Positions 1 to 8,001 of a stretch of DNA of 15,892 nt are shown piece after piece. Source of the DNA: Metaruminococcus_A sp900762715 (lineage in GTDB: Bacteria > Bacillota > Clostridia > Oscillospirales > Ruminococcaceae); the NCBI GenBank assembly GCA_048204295.1, contig DBFBLF010000053.1:1-15892 (forward strand), given 5' to 3'. The number at the start of each line of letters is the position of its first letter. Position 1 is the first letter of the stretch. The position numbers and the translations under genes are program-made. The notes under the pieces were generated by a model. It saw nothing but the letters and a program-made list of their open reading frames with translations, did no database searches and was not told the DNA's origin.

Positions 1-41
1 ACAATTAAAGCCAATACAATAAAATCGATGATCCAATTCAA
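1..41 (-). CDS. Start of a CvpA-like membrane protein (partial, runs off left edge)
   Basis: Only 13 codons are in view, starting at a TTG at 39-41 preceded by a GGAAAGGAAG-type ribosome binding site about 6 bases upstream. The readable N-terminus is MNWIIDFIVLALI, a short hydrophobic start with an early acidic residue that resembles the first helix of CvpA/colicin V production family proteins. The gene is co-directional with the DUF5711-like gene, about 107 bases downstream of it. The start and reading frame are well supported. The family is a guess from 13 residues and position, and any small membrane protein could begin this way. Confidence 0.4.
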   Translation of the reverse strand, partial: MNWIIDFIVLALI

Positions 42-148
42 GAAAAGCACTTCCTTTCCCTGTTTTACAGCTCCGCGCGTAAAAGATGCCTGCAAACGCA
101 GTCTGCGGCTTACTATTTGCTTTATAAACGTCAGGCAGAATAGTTACA

Positions 149-1330
149 CTAAGAACCCGCGACCGAAATTTCACCCAGGCCCAGAACATAGACGGTGGAA
201 CCAATGATTGTAATCTTATCGGCATCAGAACGGACCGGCGTTTGTTTTACTAAATTCATATGGGAATCAAACTGCAATATTTCACTTTCTGTAAGGACAT
301 ATACAGAACCGCCGGAAACTTCTGTCCATTTAATTTCCTGTTGTATCACATAAGAGCCGGTTTTATTCCCGCTGTTGTCAAGAAGAACCACCTCTTGTTC
401 CGCGGAATTAACCGAGGAAGAAAGCACTACTGCCGTGTAGTCGCCCGAATGGTCGGAATAATCACCGATATTCTTTCCGTACTGATATTCCGCCTGTATT
501 TCGCCGCTTGCAGAAACCACGGCGGTTTTGGTATCGCCTACAACGCAGAGGGACCCGTTGCTTTTAAACCGAGCGGAAAGGATCATCATATCTGCGAAAG
601 ACACGGACGCTACGTTTTGATCCTGCCCCTGTGAGATATTCATCAGGTAAACGGTCGAGACGATCGCCCCGTCCTTGGCGCCAATACAGCTTACCGCGAG
701 CTGCCCGTCATCCCTGAGAGATAGCCCGGTTATCTGCCCGTCTGATAAATACCATTTGAAAAGCTGCTTATTCTGTGAGCTGTATACGGTTACCGAACCC
801 GCGTAGCGTTCCTCAGTAGTAGCCACTGCAACCGTTCCCCCGCCGTTCATCACGCCGCAGATAATTTCATTCGGCATTTCACGCTCATATGATGTGCCGT
901 GGCTGGAGTCCACCCGGAAATTGTTACCACCCCGGTCGTAGAGAAGAACCTTTTTTTCCGAAGAGAAAACAGTTGGCCTTGTATAACTGTGGGGCAGGTT
1001 CAGAAGGGTTTCCCCCCCGCTGCTGTAAAAATAAATTTTGCTGTCCGTCACCATAACCAAGGACGAACCGCACCGTTCAAACTGGAGCGGGCGGTCGCCG
1101 AACAGCTTTTTGGGGAAACCGGTACTGTCGCCGGTTCCCTGGGCGGTGTTATTCCCCAGCAATTCGGAAATATCGCTGAAATCGAATTTTGCTGCAAAAA
1201 ACACCAAAAGGCCAGCAATAATCAATACAACAGCAACCGTAATAAAACGGCGGATTTTCCGTTTTCTACGCCGTTTTTTCCGGTAGAGCTCAATATCATT
1301 TGAAGGGTCTGGACGAGCTGAACTGGCGAT
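149..1330 (-). CDS. DUF5711-like membrane-anchored beta-propeller protein, apparent ATC start
   Basis: About 393 residues if read from an ATC codon at 1328-1330. The N-terminus then has a short polar tail, a very basic stretch (YRKKRRRKRKIRR, about residues 16-28) and one membrane helix (about 29-49). That makes a typical signal anchor with the rest of the protein outside the cell. The outer part is a series of short beta-rich repeats (phrases like KIYFYSSGG, VTVYSSQNK, SEILQFDSH) like a WD40/YncE-type propeller. I take it to be the DUF5711 family known from Clostridia; its function is unknown. The first conventional start in this frame is a TTG at 1223-1225, but that falls inside the membrane helix and removes the basic stretch. 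The ATC lies 8 bases after a perfect AGGAGG (1339-1344), and the frame is closed upstream by the truA stop, so no other start is available. Confidence 0.75.
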   Translation of the reverse strand: MASSARPDPSNDIELYRKKRRRKRKIRRFITVAVVLIIAGLLVFFAAKFDFSDISELLGNNTAQGTGDSTGFPKKLFGDRPLQFERCGSSLVMVTDSKIYFYSSGGETLLNLPHSYTRPTVFSSEKKVLLYDRGGNNFRVDSSHGTSYEREMPNEIICGVMNGGGTVAVATTEERYAGSVTVYSSQNKQLFKWYLSDGQITGLSLRDDGQLAVSCIGAKDGAIVSTVYLMNISQGQDQNVASVSFADMMILSARFKSNGSLCVVGDTKTAVVSASGEIQAEYQYGKNIGDYSDHSGDYTAVVLSSSVNSAEQEVVLLDNSGNKTGSYVIQQEIKWTEVSGGSVYVLTESEILQFDSHMNLVKQTPVRSDADKITIIGSTVYVLGLGEISVAGS

Positions 1331-1338
1331 GACGAAAA

Positions 1339-1344
1339 CCTCCT
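1339..1344 (-). promoter_or_regulatory. Ribosome binding site that fixes the unusual start of the DUF5711-like gene
   Basis: A perfect AGGAGG lies directly behind the truA stop codon (1346-1348). With ideal spacing of 8 bases it points to an ATC codon at 1328-1330. The codons between the stop and the ATC are CAG GAG GTT TTC GTC, none of which is a usual start. Confidence 0.8.
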
Positions 1345-1345
1345 G

Positions 1346-2089
1346 TCAAAAATGAGGATAAAACACTTTGTTGAGATAAAGCCCGCAGGGGGAAACGGTT
1401 TTACCCGCTCCATGCCGGTCTTTTGACGCAATCAGCGCATCAAGGTCTTCTACCTGCAGGCGGCCTTCATTAACCTTGAGCAGGGTGCCGACCAAAATGC
1501 GGACCATATTATAGAGAAATCCGTCCCCGGTTACCGTAAACTGAACAAAACCGTCCTGTCTCGCCAGGGAAAACTCTGTCAGAGTGCGGGTTGTATCTTC
1601 AATTTTAGTGCCGGTGTTGCTGAAACCGGCAAAATCATGCCTTCCCAGAAAATGGGAAGCCGCGCGGTTCAACAGCTCAAGGTCAACGCCGCGACGGTAA
1701 TGGAGTGCTAACCCCTCATAAAAAGGATTTCTGTATTCCCCCTCGTACAGCCGGTAAATATACTGCTTTCCGAACGCGTGATAGCGGGCGTGAAAATCAT
1801 CCGGCACCTCATAGCAGTCAAGAATGACAATGTCCCGGGGAAGAACCCGGTTCAGTGCACGGACAAACCGTTCCGGAGGAATGGCGGTCTCAGTATGCAT
1901 GTTAAAATAATATTCAAGGGCATGTACCCCCGTATCGGTCCGTGAACAGCCAATGATGCCGTCCCGTCTCCCGGTTACCTTTTCAATTCCATCCTGAAGC
2001 GCTTCGGTAACCGTATAGGCGTTTTTCTGCACCTGGTAACCGTGATAGTTCCGCCCGTCAAAGCAGCATTTAAACAGTAAATTTTTCAT
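1346..2089 (-). CDS. truA: tRNA pseudouridine(38-40) synthase TruA
   Basis: TruA isomerises uridines 38-40 in the anticodon arm of many tRNAs to pseudouridine in the cytoplasm. The protein is 247 residues, the usual family length. The catalytic motif SRTDTGVHALEY is present with the nucleophilic Asp at residue 52. Later family motifs are also clear: DFAGFSNTGTK and the C-terminal DGFLYNMVRILVGTLL. I chose the ATG at 2087-2089 because the protein then begins MKNLLFKCCFDGRNYHGYQ, as in homologues, with an AGGTG six bases ahead. An earlier start at 2119 would overlap ecfT. Ten bases separate the gene from the ecfT stop, matching the ecfA1-ecfA2-ecfT-truA order well known in Firmicutes. Its TGA stop is in the same frame as the next gene. 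Confidence 0.96.
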   Translation of the reverse strand: MKNLLFKCCFDGRNYHGYQVQKNAYTVTEALQDGIEKVTGRRDGIIGCSRTDTGVHALEYYFNMHTETAIPPERFVRALNRVLPRDIVILDCYEVPDDFHARYHAFGKQYIYRLYEGEYRNPFYEGLALHYRRGVDLELLNRAASHFLGRHDFAGFSNTGTKIEDTTRTLTEFSLARQDGFVQFTVTGDGFLYNMVRILVGTLLKVNEGRLQVEDLDALIASKDRHGAGKTVSPCGLYLNKVFYPHF

Positions 2090-2099
2090 AAACGGCACC

Positions 2100-2912
2100 T
2101 TAGAAAAACGCGGGGACAAAAAGGTTGATGCAGACTACTCCCGCAATGCACAACACCATAATCAACGCCCCATAGAGGTCGATTGCCCCCAAATGAAGCT
2201 GTTTCATACGGGTGCGTCCCTCGCCGCCGTGGTAACAGCGGCATTCCATGGCCATGGCCAGATCATCCGCCCGCCGAAAGGCTGAAATAAAAAGCGGAAT
2301 CAGGATCGGCACCAGTGCTTTCGCCCTTTGCAGCAGGTTGCCGGACTCAAAATCCGCCCCCCTTGCCTTCTGGGCCGACATAATTTTATCAGTTTCCTCG
2401 ATCAGCGTCGGAATAAAACGCAGAGCGATGGTCATCATCATGGCGAGCTCATGCACCGGAAAACGGAGTACTTTCAAAGGTTTGAGAAGCGACTCGATTG
2501 CGTCGGTCAGCTCAATCGGCGAGGTCGTGTAGGTCAGCAGGCTTGCTCCGGCAATGAGAGCGAGAATCCGGATCGCCATGATGACGGCAAGGCGGAGCCC
2601 CTCATAGGTAATTTTCAGAAAACCCCATTCAAAAATTGGGGTACCGGAGACAAAAAAGAGGTTGAGGATTCCGGTAAAGATGACAATGGGAATAATGGGT
2701 TTGATCCCCTTGAGCATCATTTTCGCCGGAATTTTCGCAACCGCATAGGACACGATTAACAGCGCGATGCCGATTAAGAACCCAATAGCGTTCGAAACCA
2801 CGAACAACATAACGATATATGCAATTGTCAGGATGATCTTAACCCTGGGATCCAGCCTGTGGATAAAGGAGGAACCGGGAAAGTATTGTCCAATGGTGAT
2901 GTCTTTGAGCAT
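2100..2912 (-). CDS. ecfT: ECF transporter transmembrane component EcfT
   Basis: A 270-residue integral membrane protein that couples ATP hydrolysis by EcfA1/EcfA2 to movement of a substrate-binding S component in vitamin or metal uptake. Hydrophobic helices lie roughly at 25-60, 70-90, 105-130, 200-215 and 243-265. The long cytoplasmic coupling region holds the first Ala-Arg-Gly motif (QKARGADF, residues 183-185) and the second motif position (MECRCYHGGEGRTR, residues 224-226). The second normally reads ARC or ARG, so the Cys at 224 is a mild departure. The ATG directly abuts the ecfA2 stop (TAA-ATG with no gap), so the two are translationally coupled. Family identity is secure; the transported substrate cannot be inferred because no S component is in view. 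Confidence 0.95.
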   Translation of the reverse strand: MLKDITIGQYFPGSSFIHRLDPRVKIILTIAYIVMLFVVSNAIGFLIGIALLIVSYAVAKIPAKMMLKGIKPIIPIVIFTGILNLFFVSGTPIFEWGFLKITYEGLRLAVIMAIRILALIAGASLLTYTTSPIELTDAIESLLKPLKVLRFPVHELAMMMTIALRFIPTLIEETDKIMSAQKARGADFESGNLLQRAKALVPILIPLFISAFRRADDLAMAMECRCYHGGEGRTRMKQLHLGAIDLYGALIMVLCIAGVVCINLFVPAFF

Positions 2913-3776
2913 TTACCGCACGTATCCTTTCGAAAGCCGTTTTAACAGTTCCTGCTTCGCGCCCTCCACCGTATAGATATTCCGGTTGACCGGATACCCC
3001 TTTTCGCTGAGAGCGTGAAACACCTTTGAAATTTGGGGAATAGAAAGCCCCATGTGGGAGATGGCGTCCGATTTTGAGAAAACCTCATCGACCGTCCCAT
3101 AGGTGAAAATTTTCGCCTTATTCATAACCAAGACCTTCGTTGCGTATTTGGCAACATCCTCCATGCTGTGTGAAACAAGCAGAATGGTGTTCTTTTTAGT
3201 CTGATGGTATTCCTTGATCCGCCCGAGTATCCTGTCCCGCCCTTTCGGATCAAGGCCGGCAGTTGGCTCGTCAAGAATCAGCACCTTGGGATCCATGGCG
3301 ATAACGCCGGCAATAGCCACCCGCCGCTTTTGGCCGCCTGAGAGTTCAAACGGGCTTTTTTCCATCAGCTCTTCCGAAATGCCGACAAACCCAGCCGCGT
3401 CCCGCACACGCCGGTCAATTTCCTCTTCAGAAAGCCCCATATTCTTTGGACCGAAAGCGATGTCCTTATAAACCGTCTCTTCAAAAAGCTGGTACTCCGG
3501 ATACTGGAAAACCAGCCCCACGCTGAACCGCAGGGCGCGCAGGTTCTTTTTATCATCCCATATATTCTGGCCGTCGACCAGTATTTCCCCCGACGTGGGT
3601 TTTAACAGGCCGTTGAACTGCTGGATTAAGGTAGATTTTCCAGAGCCGGTGTGGCCAATAACGCCGACAAATTCCCCCGCCTCAATAGAAAGGTTCGCAT
3701 GGTCGAGCGCCACCTTTTCAAAAGGAGTCCCGGCGCTGTATACATGGTATAGGTCTTTGATTTCAATAATCGGCAC
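2913..3776 (-). CDS. ecfA2: ECF transporter ATP-binding protein EcfA2
   Basis: A 287-residue ABC ATPase. Walker A GHTGSGKST is at 41-49, the Q-loop Gln at 91 (VFQYPEYQLFEE), the signature LSGGQ at 145-149, Walker B VLILDE at 165-170 and the switch His at 203. The YPEYQLFEETV form of the Q-loop region is typical of the second ECF ATPase, against NPDNQ in EcfA1, which is why I call it EcfA2. It pairs with EcfA1 under EcfT at the inner face of the membrane. The C-terminal extension of about 60 residues (DEVFSKSDAISHMGLS onward) is the ECF-specific dimerisation region. The ATG sits right behind the ecfA1 stop. Confidence 0.95.
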   Translation of the reverse strand: MPIIEIKDLYHVYSAGTPFEKVALDHANLSIEAGEFVGVIGHTGSGKSTLIQQFNGLLKPTSGEILVDGQNIWDDKKNLRALRFSVGLVFQYPEYQLFEETVYKDIAFGPKNMGLSEEEIDRRVRDAAGFVGISEELMEKSPFELSGGQKRRVAIAGVIAMDPKVLILDEPTAGLDPKGRDRILGRIKEYHQTKKNTILLVSHSMEDVAKYATKVLVMNKAKIFTYGTVDEVFSKSDAISHMGLSIPQISKVFHALSEKGYPVNRNIYTVEGAKQELLKRLSKGYVR

Positions 3777-4631
3777 TTAAGATTCCTCCAAAAGCTTTGA
3801 AAGATAGGCCACGCATTCGTCCTCTGTCAGGATATCGTCCGGGATATCAATCCCCTCTTTGCGCAGTTCATAGGCAAGTTCGGTCACCTGGGGAACATCA
3901 AGCCCAACGCTCTTGAGCTGTTCCACGTTCCGGAACACCTCTTTCGGCGTTCCATCCAACAAAATGTTCCCCTCGTCGATGACGACAACCCGCTCGGCTT
4001 TGACTGCTTCATCCATATAGTGCGTGATCAGGATTACAGTGATTCCGTTTTCCCTGTTGAGCTCCTGGATGGTGGATAAAACCTCCCGCCTACCTCTTGG
4101 GTCGAGCATGGCGGTAGGCTCGTCCAGCACAATACAGTCGGGACGCATGGCGATAATCCCTGCAATGGCGACCCGCTGCTTCTGGCCACCTGAAAGCTGG
4201 TGGGGTGAATGGCGGTAATACTCCACCATATCGACCTGCCTTAGGGCTTCGTCTACCCGGCGGCGGATTTCTTTAGGTTCCACCCCAAGGTTTTCCAGCC
4301 CAAAGGCCACATCTTCTTCTACAATCGTCGCAACAATCTGGTTATCGGGGTTCTGAAATACCATTCCAACCCGCTGGCGGATATCCAGCAGTCGGCTGTC
4401 GTCCGCGGTGTCAATCTCCTCTACCAGGACTTTTCCCGACGTGGGCTTGAGCACCGCGTTGAAGTGCTTTGCAAGGGTGGATTTTCCAGAGCCGTTATGG
4501 CCCAGCACCGCAACGAATTCCCCTTTTTTCACCGTGAAGTTGACCGATTTGAGAACCCGGGTGTCGCTTTCTTCCGGCGTCTGTGCCGGATAATCAAACA
4601 CCAGGTCTTCGGTTTTAATAATCTGTTCCAA
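3777..4631 (-). CDS. ecfA1: ECF transporter ATP-binding protein EcfA1
   Basis: ABC ATPase of about 284 residues, partner of EcfA2. In the numbering from this start, Walker A GHNGSGKST is at 44-52, the Q-loop (VFQNPDNQIVATIVEEDVAFG) has its Gln at 93, the signature LSGGQ is at 146-150, the Walker B Glu at 171 (IVLDEPTAMLDP) and the His switch at 204. The NPDNQ Q-loop is characteristic of EcfA1. I prefer the TTG at 4629-4631 because it has an AAAGGA eight bases upstream and gives an N-terminus like homologues (LEQIIKTEDLVFDY). An ATG at 4662-4664, directly after the preceding stop codon, would add 11 residues but has only a weak binding site. All catalytic residues are intact. Confidence 0.94.
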   Translation of the reverse strand: MEQIIKTEDLVFDYPAQTPEESDTRVLKSVNFTVKKGEFVAVLGHNGSGKSTLAKHFNAVLKPTSGKVLVEEIDTADDSRLLDIRQRVGMVFQNPDNQIVATIVEEDVAFGLENLGVEPKEIRRRVDEALRQVDMVEYYRHSPHQLSGGQKQRVAIAGIIAMRPDCIVLDEPTAMLDPRGRREVLSTIQELNRENGITVILITHYMDEAVKAERVVVIDEGNILLDGTPKEVFRNVEQLKSVGLDVPQVTELAYELRKEGIDIPDDILTEDECVAYLSKLLEES

Positions 4632-4664
4632 ATTAAGTTTCCTTTCCGTCAGAAGAAACTGCAT

Positions 4665-5579
4665 CTATTCCGCCGTCCAGAGCGCGGTGGAACCGCAGGG
4701 AAGGATATAACCGGTTTCCGTCACCGGCAAGCCGATTTCATCTGCACTTACCCGGCCGCCGAACTTCCGGGCCACGGTGATGCCGAGCAGGTATTCCATG
4801 ACCGACGGCGAAAGCCCGGTGGTATAGGAATTAAGCGCAAAGAAAAGTGGATGCTCGCTCATAACGCCGGCACAAAGCTCCACAAGGGGATGAATTTTTT
4901 CCTCGAGCTTCCAAATTTCGCCCGAAGGGCCCCTGCCGTAAGAGGGAGGATCCATAATCACGGCATCATACCGGCTCCCTCGTCGGATTTCGCGCTGGAC
5001 AAATTTTTCACAATCGTCAACAATCCAGCGGATCGGCTTGTCCGATAAATTGGAAAGCGAGGCGTTGTCGCGCGCCCACTGAACCATCCCTTTAGAGGCG
5101 TCAACATGACAAACCTCAGCCCCCGCCGCCGCGCAGGCCAAAGTGGCGCCGCCGGTATAGGCAAAAAGGTTGAGAACCCTCACAGGCCGTCCAGCATTTT
5201 GAATCAGCTCTGCGAAATAATCCCAGTTGACCGCCTGTTCCGGGAACAAGCCGGTGTGCTTGAACCCGGTCGGGCGGATATGAAACTTCAAGTTTTTTGG
5301 CAGTGGACTTGCACCGTCTTCAGCAGAGGACGGCCCGCTTAAGTTATATGAGACTGTCCAGCTTTGGGGCAGGCGGCGAAAATATTTCCACTCGCCGCCG
5401 CCTTTGTTGGAGCGCAGGTACCGTGCGTCCGCTTTTTTCCAAAGCGGGCTAAACTGTACCCCGCCCCAGATCACCTGCGGATCGGGCCGGATCAGGATGA
5501 CGTCGTTCCACCGTTCCAGCTTTTCACCGCCGGAGGTATCAATCATTTCATAATCTTTCCAGTTACGGGCCGTCCTCAT
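4665..5579 (-). CDS. Class I SAM-dependent RNA methyltransferase (RlmI/COG1092-like)
   Basis: A 304-residue cytoplasmic protein with a Rossmann methyltransferase core in its second half. Motif I reads NLFAYTGGATLA (137-148), motif II VDASKG (159-164) and motif IV MDPPSYGRG (209-217). The DPPSY form marks the RlmI-like family of C5-cytosine or N-type rRNA methyltransferases. The N-terminal 110 residues (LERWNDVILIRPDPQVIW and following) are an extra domain that is not the PUA domain of E. coli RlmI. The RNA target is therefore unknown and I give no gene symbol. The ATG overlaps the glmM stop as ATGA, with an AAGGAG inside glmM 11 bases upstream, so it is coupled to glmM translation. Annotation pipelines would probably call it class I SAM-dependent (r)RNA methyltransferase. 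Confidence 0.85.
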   Translation of the reverse strand: MRTARNWKDYEMIDTSGGEKLERWNDVILIRPDPQVIWGGVQFSPLWKKADARYLRSNKGGGEWKYFRRLPQSWTVSYNLSGPSSAEDGASPLPKNLKFHIRPTGFKHTGLFPEQAVNWDYFAELIQNAGRPVRVLNLFAYTGGATLACAAAGAEVCHVDASKGMVQWARDNASLSNLSDKPIRWIVDDCEKFVQREIRRGSRYDAVIMDPPSYGRGPSGEIWKLEEKIHPLVELCAGVMSEHPLFFALNSYTTGLSPSVMEYLLGITVARKFGGRVSADEIGLPVTETGYILPCGSTALWTAE

Positions 5580-6925
5580 CCGACCATCCGCTCCTTAATG
5601 ACATTCGCTATCTTCAGCGCGCACTGGTTAATGGCGTCAAAATTTTTTCCCTCCACCATCACCCGGATCAGCGGTTCAGTACCGGAAGCGCGGACCAAAA
5701 TCCGGCCGTCGCATCCAAGTTCATCACTCAAAGCAGCAATCGTTTGCTTAACGGTATTATCTTCATCCAAAACTCGCTTGCCGGCGTCATCTGCCTTGAT
5801 ATTTACCAAAACCTGAGGATATCGCTCCATAACAGCTCCAAGGGCTGAGAGCTTTTTCCCCTCTGCTTTCATAACGCTCATCAGCTTGATGGCGGAAAGC
5901 TGACCGTCGCCCGTTGTAGCGTGGTCGCTAAAAATAATATGGCCGGACTGCTCGCCGCCTAAACAATAACCGCCGCGAATCATCTCTTCCAGTACATAAC
6001 GGTCGCCGACCTTAGTCGCCATCGCCTGTACCTGCTCTTTCTTCGCAAAATGGAAAAAGCCAAGGTTGCTCATAACGGTTACAACAACTGTATCTTTAGA
6101 AAGCTTCCCGCTTTTTTTCATATCCTTTGAAAAAATAGCGAGCATCCTGTCGCCGTCGAGCTGGTTTCCTTCCTCGTCTACCGCAAGGCAGCGGTCTGCG
6201 TCCCCGTCAAAGGCGACGCCGATCTGGCAGCGGTGTTTTTTCATAAACCCGGTCAGCGTCTCCATATGGGTGGAACCGCAGCCGTCGTTTATATTCGTGC
6301 CGTCCGGCGCGTCGTTGAGCATGAGCGGCCTGGCGCCCAGCCCCTTTAACAGCGCTTCGGCGGTTACGCTGGCGGAACCGTTTGCACAGTCCACCGCAAC
6401 CGTCATCCCCTCCAGGTTATCATCAATCGAATCCATCAGGTGCTTTACATAATCAGCCGCCGCGTTCTTTGCATAGGTAACGCGGCCCAATTCCACGCCG
6501 TTTTTGAGATATTGGGTGAGATCGCCGTTGACAATATCCTCAATTTCATCCTCAAGCGAATCGGAAAGCTTATAGCCGTCCGCGTTAAAAAGCTTGATCC
6601 CGTTAAATTCCACGGGATTGTGGGAGGCCGAAATCATAACGCCAGCGTCCGCTTTATATTTTTTGACAAGGTAGGCAACCGCCGGCGTTGGAATTACGCC
6701 AAGAATTTCAACATCTGCTCCAACTGAGCAAATGCCCGCCACCATAGCCGCCTCCAGCATATCAGAGGAAAGGCGGGTGTCTTTACCAATGACCAACCGC
6801 GGTTTATGGGAAGTGTGTTTGGTCAGCACAACCGCGGCTGCCCGGCCGATATGCATAGCGAGTTCACAGGTGAGCTCCGTCCCGGCAATTCCTCTTACGC
6901 CGTCGGTTCCGAATAATCTGCTCAT
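5576..6925 (-). CDS. glmM: Phosphoglucosamine mutase GlmM
   Basis: GlmM converts glucosamine-6-phosphate to glucosamine-1-phosphate, on the way to UDP-GlcNAc for peptidoglycan. The 449 residues match the family length. The four hallmark segments are all present: the phosphoserine loop ISASHNP (catalytic Ser101), the metal-binding DGDADR (240-245), the sugar-binding GGEQSGH (323-329) and the phosphate-binding RASGTEP (412-418). The opening RLFGTDGVRG is also diagnostic and separates it from general phosphoglucomutases. The ATG has an AGAGGAAG six bases upstream. It follows ruvB by 23 bases with no terminator between them, so cell-wall precursor synthesis is co-transcribed with DNA repair genes here. 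Confidence 0.97.
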   Translation of the reverse strand: MSRLFGTDGVRGIAGTELTCELAMHIGRAAAVVLTKHTSHKPRLVIGKDTRLSSDMLEAAMVAGICSVGADVEILGVIPTPAVAYLVKKYKADAGVMISASHNPVEFNGIKLFNADGYKLSDSLEDEIEDIVNGDLTQYLKNGVELGRVTYAKNAAADYVKHLMDSIDDNLEGMTVAVDCANGSASVTAEALLKGLGARPLMLNDAPDGTNINDGCGSTHMETLTGFMKKHRCQIGVAFDGDADRCLAVDEEGNQLDGDRMLAIFSKDMKKSGKLSKDTVVVTVMSNLGFFHFAKKEQVQAMATKVGDRYVLEEMIRGGYCLGGEQSGHIIFSDHATTGDGQLSAIKLMSVMKAEGKKLSALGAVMERYPQVLVNIKADDAGKRVLDEDNTVKQTIAALSDELGCDGRILVRASGTEPLIRVMVEGKNFDAINQCALKIANVIKERMVG

Positions 6926-6948
6926 TCAATTCTTCCTCTCGGTTCAAT

Positions 6949-7998
6949 TTATAGGCTCATCTGGTCCGGGTCGTCTTCCGAACGCTTCCGGCTGATTTTT
7001 AAATGGCGGTATCCCAAATCCGTCACGCACCGCCCGCGCGGGGTGCGTGACAAAAAACCAAGCTGCATTAAGTAGGGTTCGTAGACATCTTCAAGCGTGA
7101 CAGATTCCTCTCCAAGCGCCGCAGCTAAGGTTTCAAGCCCGACAGGGCCGCCGTTGTAATTTTGAATAATCATGTTTAGCATCCGACGGTCGAGAGCATC
7201 CAGCCCCAGAGCGTCAATATCAAGCCGCTCAAGAGCGGTATCGACAATTTCACGGTCTACCGTTCCATTTCCCATCACCTGGGCAAAATCCCGCACACGT
7301 TTGAGCAAACGGTTTGCGACACGCGGGGTTCCTCGGGAGCGTTTCGCAAGTTCCAGCGCCCCCTCTTTGGTGCAGGCAATATCCAGAATCCCGGCAGAGC
7401 GCAAAATGATTGCCGCAAGCTGTTCATTCGTATAGAGTTCGAGCCGAAGCATCACGCCAAAGCGGTCGCGTAAAGGCGCGGTCAGCTGCCCGGCCCGGGT
7501 AGTAGCCCCAACCAGGGTGAACTTCGGCAGGTCTATCCGGATTGAACGGGCGGAGGGGCCCTTGCCGATGATGATATCGAGCGCGTAATCCTCCATTGCC
7601 GGGTAAAGCACTTCTTCTACCGCCCGTGAAAGGCGGTGAATTTCGTCAATAAACAAAACGTCGTTCGGGCTGAGGTTGGTCAAAAGCGCGGCGAGGTCGC
7701 CGGGCTTTTCAATTGCCGGTCCGGAGGTAATCCGGACGTTTACATTCATTTCATTCGCTATAATGCAGGAAAGGGTGGTCTTTCCAAGCCCAGGGGGGCC
7801 GTACAGAAGAACATGATCCAGAGGCTCTCCCCTTCCCTTTGCCGCCTCTATGAAGACAGAAAGGTTTTCTTTTGCTTTATCCTGCCCGATATATTCGGTG
7901 AGAGTTTTTGGCCGGAGACTGTACTCAACATCAACATCCTCCGGGGTGCTTTCCGGGGTCATTACCCGGTTTTCAAAATCCATACTGCTGTCAAACAT
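6949..7998 (-). CDS. ruvB: Holliday junction branch migration ATPase RuvB
   Basis: RuvB is the hexameric AAA+ motor that, loaded by RuvA, drives branch migration of Holliday junctions in recombination repair. The protein is 349 residues. Walker A GPPGLGKTT is at 67-75, Walker B VLFIDEIH at 114-121, sensor 1 GATTRAG at 164-170 and the arginine-finger segment PLRDRFG at 175-181. The C-terminal winged helix carries the PYLMQLGFLSRTPRGR motif. The ATG is three bases past the ruvA stop; its ribosome binding site (CAGGTG) lies in the last codons of ruvA, so translation is coupled. The extra short N-terminal tail before the conserved YSLRPKTLTEYIGQ is usual for the family. Confidence 0.98.
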   Translation of the reverse strand: MFDSSMDFENRVMTPESTPEDVDVEYSLRPKTLTEYIGQDKAKENLSVFIEAAKGRGEPLDHVLLYGPPGLGKTTLSCIIANEMNVNVRITSGPAIEKPGDLAALLTNLSPNDVLFIDEIHRLSRAVEEVLYPAMEDYALDIIIGKGPSARSIRIDLPKFTLVGATTRAGQLTAPLRDRFGVMLRLELYTNEQLAAIILRSAGILDIACTKEGALELAKRSRGTPRVANRLLKRVRDFAQVMGNGTVDREIVDTALERLDIDALGLDALDRRMLNMIIQNYNGGPVGLETLAAALGEESVTLEDVYEPYLMQLGFLSRTPRGRCVTDLGYRHLKISRKRSEDDPDQMSL

Positions 7999-8001
7999 CG
8001 G

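Noticed and set aside
42..148. Terminator or regulatory hairpin between the DUF5711-like and CvpA-like genes
   Set aside because: Only short GC-rich pairings (such as CGCA-GTC-TGCG) with no T-run. I see nothing definite in this 107-base gap.
1346..1348. Selenocysteine or programmed TGA readthrough fusing TruA to the next protein
   Set aside because: The frames do match, but TruA ends at its normal length and a perfect ribosome binding site follows immediately, so ordinary termination and reinitiation is simpler.
2090..2119. Earlier truA start overlapping ecfT
   Set aside because: It would add ten residues not seen in TruA proteins, and the ATG at 2089 has its own binding site.
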